Source: CAZBMJ01 sp964493205 (GTDB lineage Bacteria; Myxococcota; UBA727; JABDBI01). Taken from it: 64,000 nt of DNA. How positions within the stretch are numbered: position 1 is the stretch's first letter; each line of letters opens with the position of its first letter. Position numbers and translations under genes: made by a program. Where the stretch lies: assembly GCA_964493205.1 (NCBI GenBank), contig CAZBMJ010000006.1:17775-81774 (forward strand). The letters are read 5' to 3'. Shown here piece by piece: positions 9,051-16,769 of this stretch. The notes under the pieces were generated by a model. It made no database searches. It worked only from the letters and a program-made list of their open reading frames with translations, and was not told the DNA's origin.

Positions 9051-12000
9051 ATAATCTAGCAACCAAATATACTGTTTATTTAGCTTCCGCAGGCTGCGGA
9101 AAAACTTATTCATTGGTAGAAAATTATCTATGTGCTTTATTTGGTTTAAACGGTTTTGAGAAAAAAAAACCTGCCAATATTTTAGCTTTAACCTTTAGTG
9201 AAAAAGCTGCCTTAGAAATGCGTTTAAGAATTAACGAAAGGCTTGCTAACTGGCTCATAGAACAAAAAGATCCACTTATGCACTTAGGCATACCAGTAAC
9301 TTCAGAGGAAATAAAAAAAGTTTTAAGAAGCCTCGCTTTGGGTAATATTTCCACCTTTCATGGTTTTTGTGCTGGTATTTTGCGGGAGTTTGGCCATAAA
9401 TTTAATATTAATCATAACTTTGAAATTCTATTGCCTCATAAAGAACAAGAACTCGCTAAAAACATAGTAATAAATCTAATTTTAAAAGAAATTAAGGAAA
9501 ATAACTTAGTCATAAAAAACTTAAGTGCACGATTTGGCCTTGATAATGGCTTTAATACGGTGGGTTTAATTGATACTATTTGGTTTTTCTACACTAATTA
9601 CTTAGAAAATGGTTTTAGTCTTCACAATTTGTCTAAAAAAAGTTCTCTAGAAAGTCTTAAACTTAAGCTTAATCAAGCATTTTTAGAACTTAAAGAAGCT
9701 ATTTATGACTTTGGCGCCAGTAAACTTAACGAAGGCAATAAACTGCGTGCAGCAACTATTATAGAAAGCTTAAATAATTTAGAAAATTTTAATAATTTAA
9801 CAGAACACCATATAGTAAATAAAATTACTAACTTAGAAAATAGTTTAAAAGGTAACTTTGCGCCTATTTATAGAAAAAATATTATAGATAAAAAAAACAG
9901 TTTTATAAATACTTTAATACAAGTATTTCTATATGATGACGAAATACAAATTATCAAAATAATCAATGAATTCCATGATCTTTTTAGTAAAGTAAAAAAA
10001 GAATCTAATTTATTTTCTTATTTTGATCTATTAATAACAACTAAAAATATCTTATGTGAAGATCCGTCAATTAGAAGTGTCTTAAAAAATAAAATTAAGC
10101 ATATTTTAATAGATGAATACCAAGACACGAGCTCAATACAAGAAGATATTATTTTTCTGCTTTTAGAAGATATAAATAATACAGATATTTTATCTACGCA
10201 AAAACCCATAGTAGATCAAATAAGTATTGAAAATGGTTCATCGCTTTTTGTGGTAGGCGATAAAAAACAAAGTATTTATGGCTTTAGGGGTGCAAAAGTA
10301 AGTCTATTTGACAACATGCTTGATAAAATGTCTACACAAAATAATTTATTTAGCAAAAAAATACTTACTACTAATAGGCGTTCAGACAATAGGATTTTAG
10401 CGTTAACCAATATGACTTCAAAATATACCCTCGCCGCCCAAAACTACGTGCGAGAAGAAGACTTAGTGGGCATCAGTGAGCATGTTGGTCAAGCAGGCAT
10501 TTGGGTAATAGAAAATAATCACGATTTTGCTTACGTAACAGCTGTGGGTATTTATAATTTGATTACCTACGAAAATAAGCAAGCGAGCGAAATTGTGGTT
10601 TTGCTCAGGCGCATAAAACCAGCCAGTAGCATTAAAAATCATCTTAATAACTTTGGTATTAAAGCCAAAATTATAGGAGGAGAAGGATTTTTTCAACGAC
10701 AAGAAATAGTTGATATATTAGCGGTCTTTAAGCTATTACTTGATCCTAATAATTCTTTAATTACCCTAATAATTTTACGTTCACCTTTTATTTTATTAAC
10801 TGATAATGAAATATTAACTATTAATTTACTCTCTCAATCTATCACCATAACAACCATAGAAAATAATATAAATAATTTAGAGTTAAGCACTACTTCAAAA
10901 GAAAAATTACAAAATTTTTTAAGATTATTTACTACTATAAAACTAAGTTTGGGGGTAAGTAATTTATCAAATGCATTAGATTTATTGCTTAATGAAACTG
11001 AATTTTTGTCATATTATGCTCTTGATGAGAACAAAGAACAGATTTTGGCCAACATCAAAAAATTATCAGGTTTTTTAAGCCTTAGTCACGAAAATCACTG
11101 GTTTTTAATAGAAGATTTATGGCAACAAATAAGCACTAATAAAAAAGAACCTCAAGCTCTAAGCCACAGTAACGATGATTGTGTAAGCATTATGACCATT
11201 CATCAATCAAAAGGCTTAGAATTTAATACGGTAATATTAGCGGATCTAGAAACGAATTTAAAAAGTAATAAATCATTGTTAATTTATGACGAGCAAGAAG
11301 GTTTTTGTATTAGACCAAAAGGTCGAGTTATTAATAGGATATTTAGCAAAAACTCTAGCACTGTATTTAAGAAAATTTTAGAAAAAAATGCTCATAATGA
11401 ATTTTTAGAAGAAGCCAGATTACTGTATGTGGCCATGACCAGAGCTAAAAATAATCTCTATTTTGCTTATTCTAATAAGCCAAGTCATAAAAAGAATTTA
11501 ATGAATTTATTGTTACGAGCCAAAAAACATGAAGAAGAAAATTTTAATAATCTTTGCCCAGTAATCACTTTTAAGCCCAAGGATTTAGTGCTTACGCCTA
11601 AAAAGCTTGAAGTGCATAAAAATAAAAGCGAATTTTTTATTAATAAAACCCAGATTAGAAGAATTTTTTGCAGCAATCTTAAAGCTATTAATCCTCATGA
11701 TTTTGATTTTTTAATAAATAAAGAACTACCAAGCTTTCCTAGCCCTATAATTAATGGCAGACTGGCTCATAAAATTTTGGCTTTATCTTTGGAAACCTTG
11801 AGTGCTTTTAAAGACTATGACCAAGAGTTAATAACTCAAATTATCCAGGCAAGCAGCAATACATTAGAAGAACATGTTAATAAAAACACTAAAAATGCTT
11901 GTGTAAAAACTTTATTAAACATTAAAAAACACATTAATAAATCATGCTTAATATATTTAGAAATGCATTTACTATGTGACAATTTTAAAAATATAGTTTT

Positions 12001-12259
12001 AGAAGGATTTGCTGACTTAGTTATTGAATATAAAAATTTTGTTGGAGTAATAGACTTTAAATCAGATAGTAATAAACTAATAGATAAAGATGTTTTTATG
12101 CAAATATTTGCTTATGCTGCTTGTTTAAAAAACAAATTTAATAAACCTGTTAAATTTGCTCTTGTGCAAATTGGTTTAGGTAAAGTAACTTGGCAAGATT
12201 ATGATGAAGTTTGCCAAAATGTTTTTATGAATAATTTAGAAAACTCAAATTTTAGTTAA
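9047..12259 (+). CDS. addA: Double-strand break repair helicase-nuclease AddA
   Basis: A 1070-aa UvrD-type SF1 helicase. Walker A is at the N-terminus (SAGCGKTYSLVENY, residues about 14-27). The Walker B region contains IDEYQDTSSIQ, motif III VVGDKKQSIYGFRGA, motif V MTIHQSKGLEFNTVILAD and motif VI EEARLLYVAMTRAKN. The C-terminal nuclease domain contains VGVIDFKSDSNK, the PD-(D/E)XK core. Together with AddB it unwinds and resects double-strand ends. The operon is only addB-addA, and the next gene downstream has its own leader of about 110 bases. Confidence 0.92.
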   Translation: MNNLATKYTVYLASAGCGKTYSLVENYLCALFGLNGFEKKKPANILALTFSEKAALEMRLRINERLANWLIEQKDPLMHLGIPVTSEEIKKVLRSLALGNISTFHGFCAGILREFGHKFNINHNFEILLPHKEQELAKNIVINLILKEIKENNLVIKNLSARFGLDNGFNTVGLIDTIWFFYTNYLENGFSLHNLSKKSSLESLKLKLNQAFLELKEAIYDFGASKLNEGNKLRAATIIESLNNLENFNNLTEHHIVNKITNLENSLKGNFAPIYRKNIIDKKNSFINTLIQVFLYDDEIQIIKIINEFHDLFSKVKKESNLFSYFDLLITTKNILCEDPSIRSVLKNKIKHILIDEYQDTSSIQEDIIFLLLEDINNTDILSTQKPIVDQISIENGSSLFVVGDKKQSIYGFRGAKVSLFDNMLDKMSTQNNLFSKKILTTNRRSDNRILALTNMTSKYTLAAQNYVREEDLVGISEHVGQAGIWVIENNHDFAYVTAVGIYNLITYENKQASEIVVLLRRIKPASSIKNHLNNFGIKAKIIGGEGFFQRQEIVDILAVFKLLLDPNNSLITLIILRSPFILLTDNEILTINLLSQSITITTIENNINNLELSTTSKEKLQNFLRLFTTIKLSLGVSNLSNALDLLLNETEFLSYYALDENKEQILANIKKLSGFLSLSHENHWFLIEDLWQQISTNKKEPQALSHSNDDCVSIMTIHQSKGLEFNTVILADLETNLKSNKSLLIYDEQEGFCIRPKGRVINRIFSKNSSTVFKKILEKNAHNEFLEEARLLYVAMTRAKNNLYFAYSNKPSHKKNLMNLLLRAKKHEEENFNNLCPVITFKPKDLVLTPKKLEVHKNKSEFFINKTQIRRIFCSNLKAINPHDFDFLINKELPSFPSPIINGRLAHKILALSLETLSAFKDYDQELITQIIQASSNTLEEHVNKNTKNACVKTLLNIKKHINKSCLIYLEMHLLCDNFKNIVLEGFADLVIEYKNFVGVIDFKSDSNKLIDKDVFMQIFAYAACLKNKFNKPVKFALVQIGLGKVTWQDYDEVCQNVFMNNLENSNFS

Positions 12260-12368
12260 GTATAAAATTTATATTATAAAAATTACAAATAAACTAAATA
12301 AGCAGTTTCTAATAATAAATAATGCATGTATACACTTTTTATAAATTTTTATATTTTGGAGATATAAA

Positions 12369-13820
12369 ATGCATACACTTAAAAACAAATTAGGCTTTTT
12401 TTATCTTGTATTCTTTTTTTCAACACTTCTTTTATCAAGCAATCAAAAATCTACCTTTGATGATCTGCCCCCTGAGGTACAACTAAACTTGTTTCAAAAA
12501 ACAATAGTGCTTACTCCCAATACAAATTTTTCTGCAGTTTTGCAGCCTGCAGTTGAAGAAAAAGTAAAAATAAAATTACATTTAAAGTTATTTGATGAAA
12601 ACAATATTGTAGTTTTTTTAGAAAATGTTCTATCAAAGTATGCTGATCACATTATGGAGCTTAATTTTAATACATCTTCCATCGGTCTTGCTGGAGCACA
12701 AGCGTTGGCTAATTCAAGCTTGTTACCCAATCTGCAGCACTTGAATCTATCTGGTAACGAGATTGGCGATGAAGGAGTTCAAGCATTGGTTAACTCAAAC
12801 TTTTTACCTAAGCTCTATAATTTGAATTTAATGAGTAACAAGATTGGTGATGTAGGGATGCAAGCTTTGGCAAGATCAAACTTTGTAAGCAACCTTCATC
12901 ACCTGGACTTAAGTTTTAATGATATTGGTAAAGCAGGAATACAAGCTTTAGCAAACTCAAGCTTTTCAAACAATATTAATCATTTGAATTTAACTAATAA
13001 CAAGATTGGTGATGCAGGACTTCAAGCTTTGGCGAGCTCAAGTTTTTTAAAAAATCTGTCTCACTTGGATCTAATGATTAATAATATTAGTACAGCAGGA
13101 ATACAAGCGTTAGCAAACTCAAGCTTTTCAAACAATCTGCAACACTTGACACTAAATGGTAACAAAATAGGCGCTGCAGGAGCTCAAGTGTTGGCAAACT
13201 CACGCTTCTTAAGTAATCTGCATTATTTGAGTCTAGCCTACACTAAGATTGGAACTGACGGAGCAAAAGCCTTGGCTAGATCAAGTTTTTTAAGTAATCT
13301 GCATCATTTGGATCTAACACATAACAAAATAGGTGACGCAGGATTACAAACTTTAGCTAGATCAAATAGTTTCAGTAATTTGCATCGTTTGGATCTAAAT
13401 GACAATAATATTGATACTGCAGGAGTGTACGCATTAGCCAATTCAAGCATCTGTAGTAATTTGCATCATTTGGATCTAAGTCTGAATGATTTTGGTAAAA
13501 CAGGAACACAAGTTTTGGCAGACTCAAGCTTTTTAACTAATCTGCAGCACTTGAATCTAAGTTATAACTTGATAGGGAATTCAGGAGTAAAAGCTTTGGC
13601 AAGTTCAAACTTCTTAAGTAATCTTCGTTACTTGGATCTAGGTATGAATGAGTTTGGTAAGGCAGGAGTGCAAGCGTTGGCCAACTCAAGCTTTATAGCT
13701 AATCTGCATCATTTAGATCTAACTTTTAATGAGATAAGTGAGGCAGAAGCTCAAGCTTTGAAAAAATTAAACACAAAACTGGTTATAAAATATTCTGATG
13801 AAAGGGATACAGATGAATAA
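12369..13820 (+). CDS. Exported leucine-rich-repeat protein with F-box-like N-terminus
   Basis: A 483-aa protein. A signal peptide (KNKLGFFYLVFFFSTLLLSS) is followed by FDDLPPEVQLNLFQK, which resembles the start of an F-box helix. From about residue 112 there are 13 tandem 27-residue repeats with the pattern NLxxLxLxxNxIGdaGxQALA, the ribonuclease-inhibitor/NLR type usually found in eukaryotes. Such repeats form a curved protein-binding surface. A secreted LRR protein from a host-associated bacterium is a likely host-interaction factor. The F-box resemblance is weak and inferred. GGAG lies eight bases before the ATG. The gene overlaps folD by 8 bases. Confidence 0.85.
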   Translation: MHTLKNKLGFFYLVFFFSTLLLSSNQKSTFDDLPPEVQLNLFQKTIVLTPNTNFSAVLQPAVEEKVKIKLHLKLFDENNIVVFLENVLSKYADHIMELNFNTSSIGLAGAQALANSSLLPNLQHLNLSGNEIGDEGVQALVNSNFLPKLYNLNLMSNKIGDVGMQALARSNFVSNLHHLDLSFNDIGKAGIQALANSSFSNNINHLNLTNNKIGDAGLQALASSSFLKNLSHLDLMINNISTAGIQALANSSFSNNLQHLTLNGNKIGAAGAQVLANSRFLSNLHYLSLAYTKIGTDGAKALARSSFLSNLHHLDLTHNKIGDAGLQTLARSNSFSNLHRLDLNDNNIDTAGVYALANSSICSNLHHLDLSLNDFGKTGTQVLADSSFLTNLQHLNLSYNLIGNSGVKALASSNFLSNLRYLDLGMNEFGKAGVQALANSSFIANLHHLDLTFNEISEAEAQALKKLNTKLVIKYSDERDTDE

Positions 13821-14673
13821 AGCCGTGATTCTAGATGGCCAAGCAATGGCCAAACAGCTTAATGAAGAACTTAAAGAAGAAATTAGTAAAACTTGTACTA
13901 CTCATTTTCCAACACTTGCGACTATTTTGGTGGGGGATGATGAGGCAAGCCATATTTATGTGGGCAACAAAAATAAACAAGCTCATAGCGTTGGTATTAA
14001 AACACAAGCTTTTTTTCTGTCTGCACAAACTTCAGAAATAGAATTATTGGCCTTAATAACTAAGCTTAATAACGACCATTTAATAAGTGGTATTTTAGTA
14101 CAAATGCCCCTGCCTAAGCACATAAACGAGCAACTAATTATCGACGCCATAGATCCTCATAAAGACGTTGACGGCTTTCATCCAAAAAATTTAGGTTGTT
14201 TGGTTATTGATAAACCTGGAACTATTGCTTGCACACCTCTTGCTTGTTGGCACTTAATAAAACAAACCGGTGTTAAACTTGAAGGCGCCAATGTTGTAGT
14301 AATTGGCAGAAGCAATATTGTGGGAAAGCCTTTAGCTATTTTATTGTCTAACCTTAATGCTACCGTAACCTTGTGTCACGCAAAAACCAAAGACTTAAGA
14401 CAGTTCACTACAACTGCAGATATTATCATCGTAGCCATAGGCCAGCCTAAATTTATTGATGATACCTATGTTAAAGAAGGTGCTATAGTTATAGACGTTG
14501 GCATTAATCGCCTTCAAAATAAAACCATTTGCGGCGATGTAGACTTTGATAAAGTAAGCCACAAAGCTTCGTTTATTACCCCAGTACCCAAAGGCGTGGG
14601 GCCATTAACCATTGCTATGCTTTTACGAAATACTTGGAATAATTTTACTCTCCACTGCAAGTCATATCCATAG
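13813..14673 (+). CDS. folD: Bifunctional methylenetetrahydrofolate dehydrogenase / cyclohydrolase
   Basis: A 286-aa enzyme that interconverts 5,10-methylene-, methenyl- and 10-formyl-tetrahydrofolate using NADP. Family signatures are present: GDDEASHIYVGNKNK (with the Tyr and Lys of the active site), VQMPLPKHI and the NADP-binding VVIGRSNIVGKPLA. PVPKGVGPLTIAML lies near the C-terminus. I chose the ATG at 13813 because AAGGG lies upstream at a suitable distance; a start 15 bases earlier also exists. It supplies one-carbon units for purine and formyl-Met synthesis and is metabolically linked to gcvT nearby. Confidence 0.93.
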   Translation: MNKAVILDGQAMAKQLNEELKEEISKTCTTHFPTLATILVGDDEASHIYVGNKNKQAHSVGIKTQAFFLSAQTSEIELLALITKLNNDHLISGILVQMPLPKHINEQLIIDAIDPHKDVDGFHPKNLGCLVIDKPGTIACTPLACWHLIKQTGVKLEGANVVVIGRSNIVGKPLAILLSNLNATVTLCHAKTKDLRQFTTTADIIIVAIGQPKFIDDTYVKEGAIVIDVGINRLQNKTICGDVDFDKVSHKASFITPVPKGVGPLTIAMLLRNTWNNFTLHCKSYP

Positions 14674-15280
14674 TACCCACAAAGTTAACTTCTTCTGTAG
14701 GCTTTTTCCAAGTTGCTCGTAAATCGTATGTCCCCAAAGCCGTAAGGCCAGCAGTAACAATATGAACATTTCCATCATTTAGACTCATACAATCTAGAAC
14801 AAAGTAAGAAGTAGTTTCTTCATAAATAAAACCTCCAATGCACTCCTCAAAAATTGTTGAAAATATTTCATATGTAATTTCTACTGTGTATTTTTCTTCT
14901 AGAGTTTTACTTATTTTCATTGCATAAGGAGCAGCTTGTTCAAATACATTCTCAGTATCGCTAGGGATAAAAATAAAAAAAGCATTTTCGCTAAGGGTCC
15001 ATAATATCATTTGTATAGAGCCGTATTGAATCCCTTCCAGCAATTCTTTGCCCTTAAAACATCTAAAATTTATTGTTTCTTTTGCATTATCAAACGAACA
15101 ATCTAAAAACGTTGAAACTACTGAGCCATCAATTTTTTGTATTTGGGCTCCTATAAGTTCTTCTTTATTGCGAATCAACTGCACTTGATAGTAAGTTTCT
15201 TCATTTAGTAAGGCGATTTCACTAGCTGCAATAAAATTTGCAAAAAAAACATAAAAAAGTATACCTAAAAATAACTTCAT
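14645..15280 (-). CDS. Exported protein of unknown function
   Basis: A 211-aa protein with a signal peptide (MKLFLGILFYVFFANFIAAS, cleavage near residue 19). The mature part is predicted mainly beta and has several Cys residues (near residues 62, 75, 147, 164 and 208) that could form disulfides in the periplasm or outside the cell. It ends convergently 29 bases inside the 3' end of folD. No domain is recognised, so no role is proposed. Confidence 0.6.
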   Translation of the reverse strand: MKLFLGILFYVFFANFIAASEIALLNEETYYQVQLIRNKEELIGAQIQKIDGSVVSTFLDCSFDNAKETINFRCFKGKELLEGIQYGSIQMILWTLSENAFFIFIPSDTENVFEQAAPYAMKISKTLEEKYTVEITYEIFSTIFEECIGGFIYEETTSYFVLDCMSLNDGNVHIVTAGLTALGTYDLRATWKKPTEEVNFVGTMDMTCSGE

Positions 15281-15387
15281 TTTTATTCCCCCTGTATTTG
15301 CAGTAGGAATATGAAAAATGATTTAATTTTGGTGTTTATGGGTGTTAAATTATGAATAAATAAAATTATTAAAGCATTATATTTAAC

Positions 15388-16458
15388 ATGAATAAAACTC
15401 CAATGTATGAATGCCATGTAGAACAAAAAGCTCTCATGGCTGAATTTGCGGGCACTTTGTTGCCTTTGCGCTTTAGCAGCGAGCATGAAGAATATTTAGC
15501 AACTAGAACTAAAGCTGGCATGTTTGACGTAAGTCATATGGGCGAATTTTTAATCAGTGGCGATGATGCATATGATTTTCTACAATATATGCTTAGCAAC
15601 GATCTCGATAAGCTAGATATAAATCAATCTCAATATACTTTGTTATTAAATAATCTAGGTGGTATAATAGACGATTTAATAGTCTATAAGCTTTCGCCTA
15701 AAAAATATTTATTATGTGTAAATGCAGGCAATATATCCAAGGACTGGCACTGGCTTTGTGAACATGCCTATAAGTATAATAATTTAAGTTTAGAAAATCT
15801 TAGTGATGATTATGGGCAAATAGCACTACAAGGAGCAAACACCTTTTTAATATTAAAAATTTTAGGCTTTGAAAAACATTTAGCTAAATTTGAAATAGCT
15901 TCTTTTAACTACTTAGATAAAGAGTTACTAATAGCCAGAACTGGCTACACAGGCGAAGAGTATGGCGTAGAAATTTTTGTGCCAAAAGAAGTTGCTAGAG
16001 AACTATGGCAAAAGCTTTTACTCATAGGCCATAATTTTGGTTTAAAACCTTGTGGCTTATCAGTTCGAGACTGCCTACGCATTGAAGCAGGATTATTATT
16101 GTGGGGAGTAGATATGTCCATGGACACTACGCCTACAAACCTAGGGTTGATGAATTTTGTGCATATGCCTAAAAATTTTATAGCCAAAGAAGCCTTAAAA
16201 AATGCCCAAAAAACTCATAATTTAATCGGTTTTAAAATGCTCAACAAAGCCATTGCACGCCATGGCTACCAAGTATTTGATACCCATGGACAATTTATTG
16301 GTCATGTAACATCAGGCACTTTTATTGCTGATAAAAATATTAGCATTGGTTTTGCTTATATCAATAATAACTTAATTAAGAATGGTGAAACTATCACCAT
16401 TCAAATTAGGAACCAAAGCCTAGATGCTACGGTTTGCAAAAAAAAATTTTTAAGATAG
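15388..16458 (+). CDS. gcvT: Glycine cleavage system aminomethyltransferase (T protein)
   Basis: A 356-aa protein matching the GcvT fold. It has the N-terminal TRTKAGMFDVSHMGEF, the folate-site Asp in LLLNNLGGIIDDLIVYK, the family core ARTGYTGEEYGVEIF, and a C-terminal beta-barrel (IGHVTSGTFIADKNISIGFAY). T protein releases ammonia from lipoyl-bound aminomethyl on the H protein and gives methylene-tetrahydrofolate. H and P proteins are not adjacent, so the complete cleavage system must be encoded elsewhere if it exists. YgfZ-type repair proteins are homologous but shorter and carry a different Cys motif. Confidence 0.88.
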   Translation: MNKTPMYECHVEQKALMAEFAGTLLPLRFSSEHEEYLATRTKAGMFDVSHMGEFLISGDDAYDFLQYMLSNDLDKLDINQSQYTLLLNNLGGIIDDLIVYKLSPKKYLLCVNAGNISKDWHWLCEHAYKYNNLSLENLSDDYGQIALQGANTFLILKILGFEKHLAKFEIASFNYLDKELLIARTGYTGEEYGVEIFVPKEVARELWQKLLLIGHNFGLKPCGLSVRDCLRIEAGLLLWGVDMSMDTTPTNLGLMNFVHMPKNFIAKEALKNAQKTHNLIGFKMLNKAIARHGYQVFDTHGQFIGHVTSGTFIADKNISIGFAYINNNLIKNGETITIQIRNQSLDATVCKKKFLR

Positions 16459-16470
16459 AATTTCATAAAA

Positions 16471-16629
16471 TTAACAATCACCCAGCCCAGCAGGTTTCGT
16501 TAGATTTCCTGGTTGCAGATCAAAATTTACCTCATTTTTTTCTGCATTAGCAATAGAAGTACCTATTAAAGCTAGGAAGCCCGCCAAGAGTCCACTTACT
16601 AAAAAAAGTTTTACGCTGAATGTTTTCAT
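16471..16629 (-). CDS. 52-aa secreted small peptide
   Basis: This short frame starts with ATG at 16629 preceded by GGAGGAG with a five-base spacer, the strongest Shine-Dalgarno sequence in the neighbourhood. It encodes MKTFSVKLFLVSGLLAGFLA, then LIGTSIANA with a signal-peptidase I site after ANA (about residue 29). The remaining mature peptide is about 23 residues: EKNEVNFDLQPG, then NLTKPAGLGDC with a terminal Cys. Signal peptide, ribosome site and stop are consistent. The product is an exported micropeptide, perhaps a signal, toxin-like or cell-surface peptide. No homologue is known to me. It lies between gcvT (convergent) and the symporter-kinase. Confidence 0.65.
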   Translation of the reverse strand: MKTFSVKLFLVSGLLAGFLALIGTSIANAEKNEVNFDLQPGNLTKPAGLGDC

Positions 16630-16769
16630 GTACTCCTCCATAATGTATAATCATAACTTATATTATAAAAAAAGTTTTACAAGATAGATAAAAATCATTT
16701 TTAATTTTAATAAAATTAAAATATTTTGTATCAAATAAAATTTACACATAATTAAACTAAAAAATTGTT

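Noticed and set aside
12700..13760. Regular 81-bp repeats as a CRISPR array
   Set aside because: The units are coding, in frame, without unique spacers; they are leucine-rich repeats.
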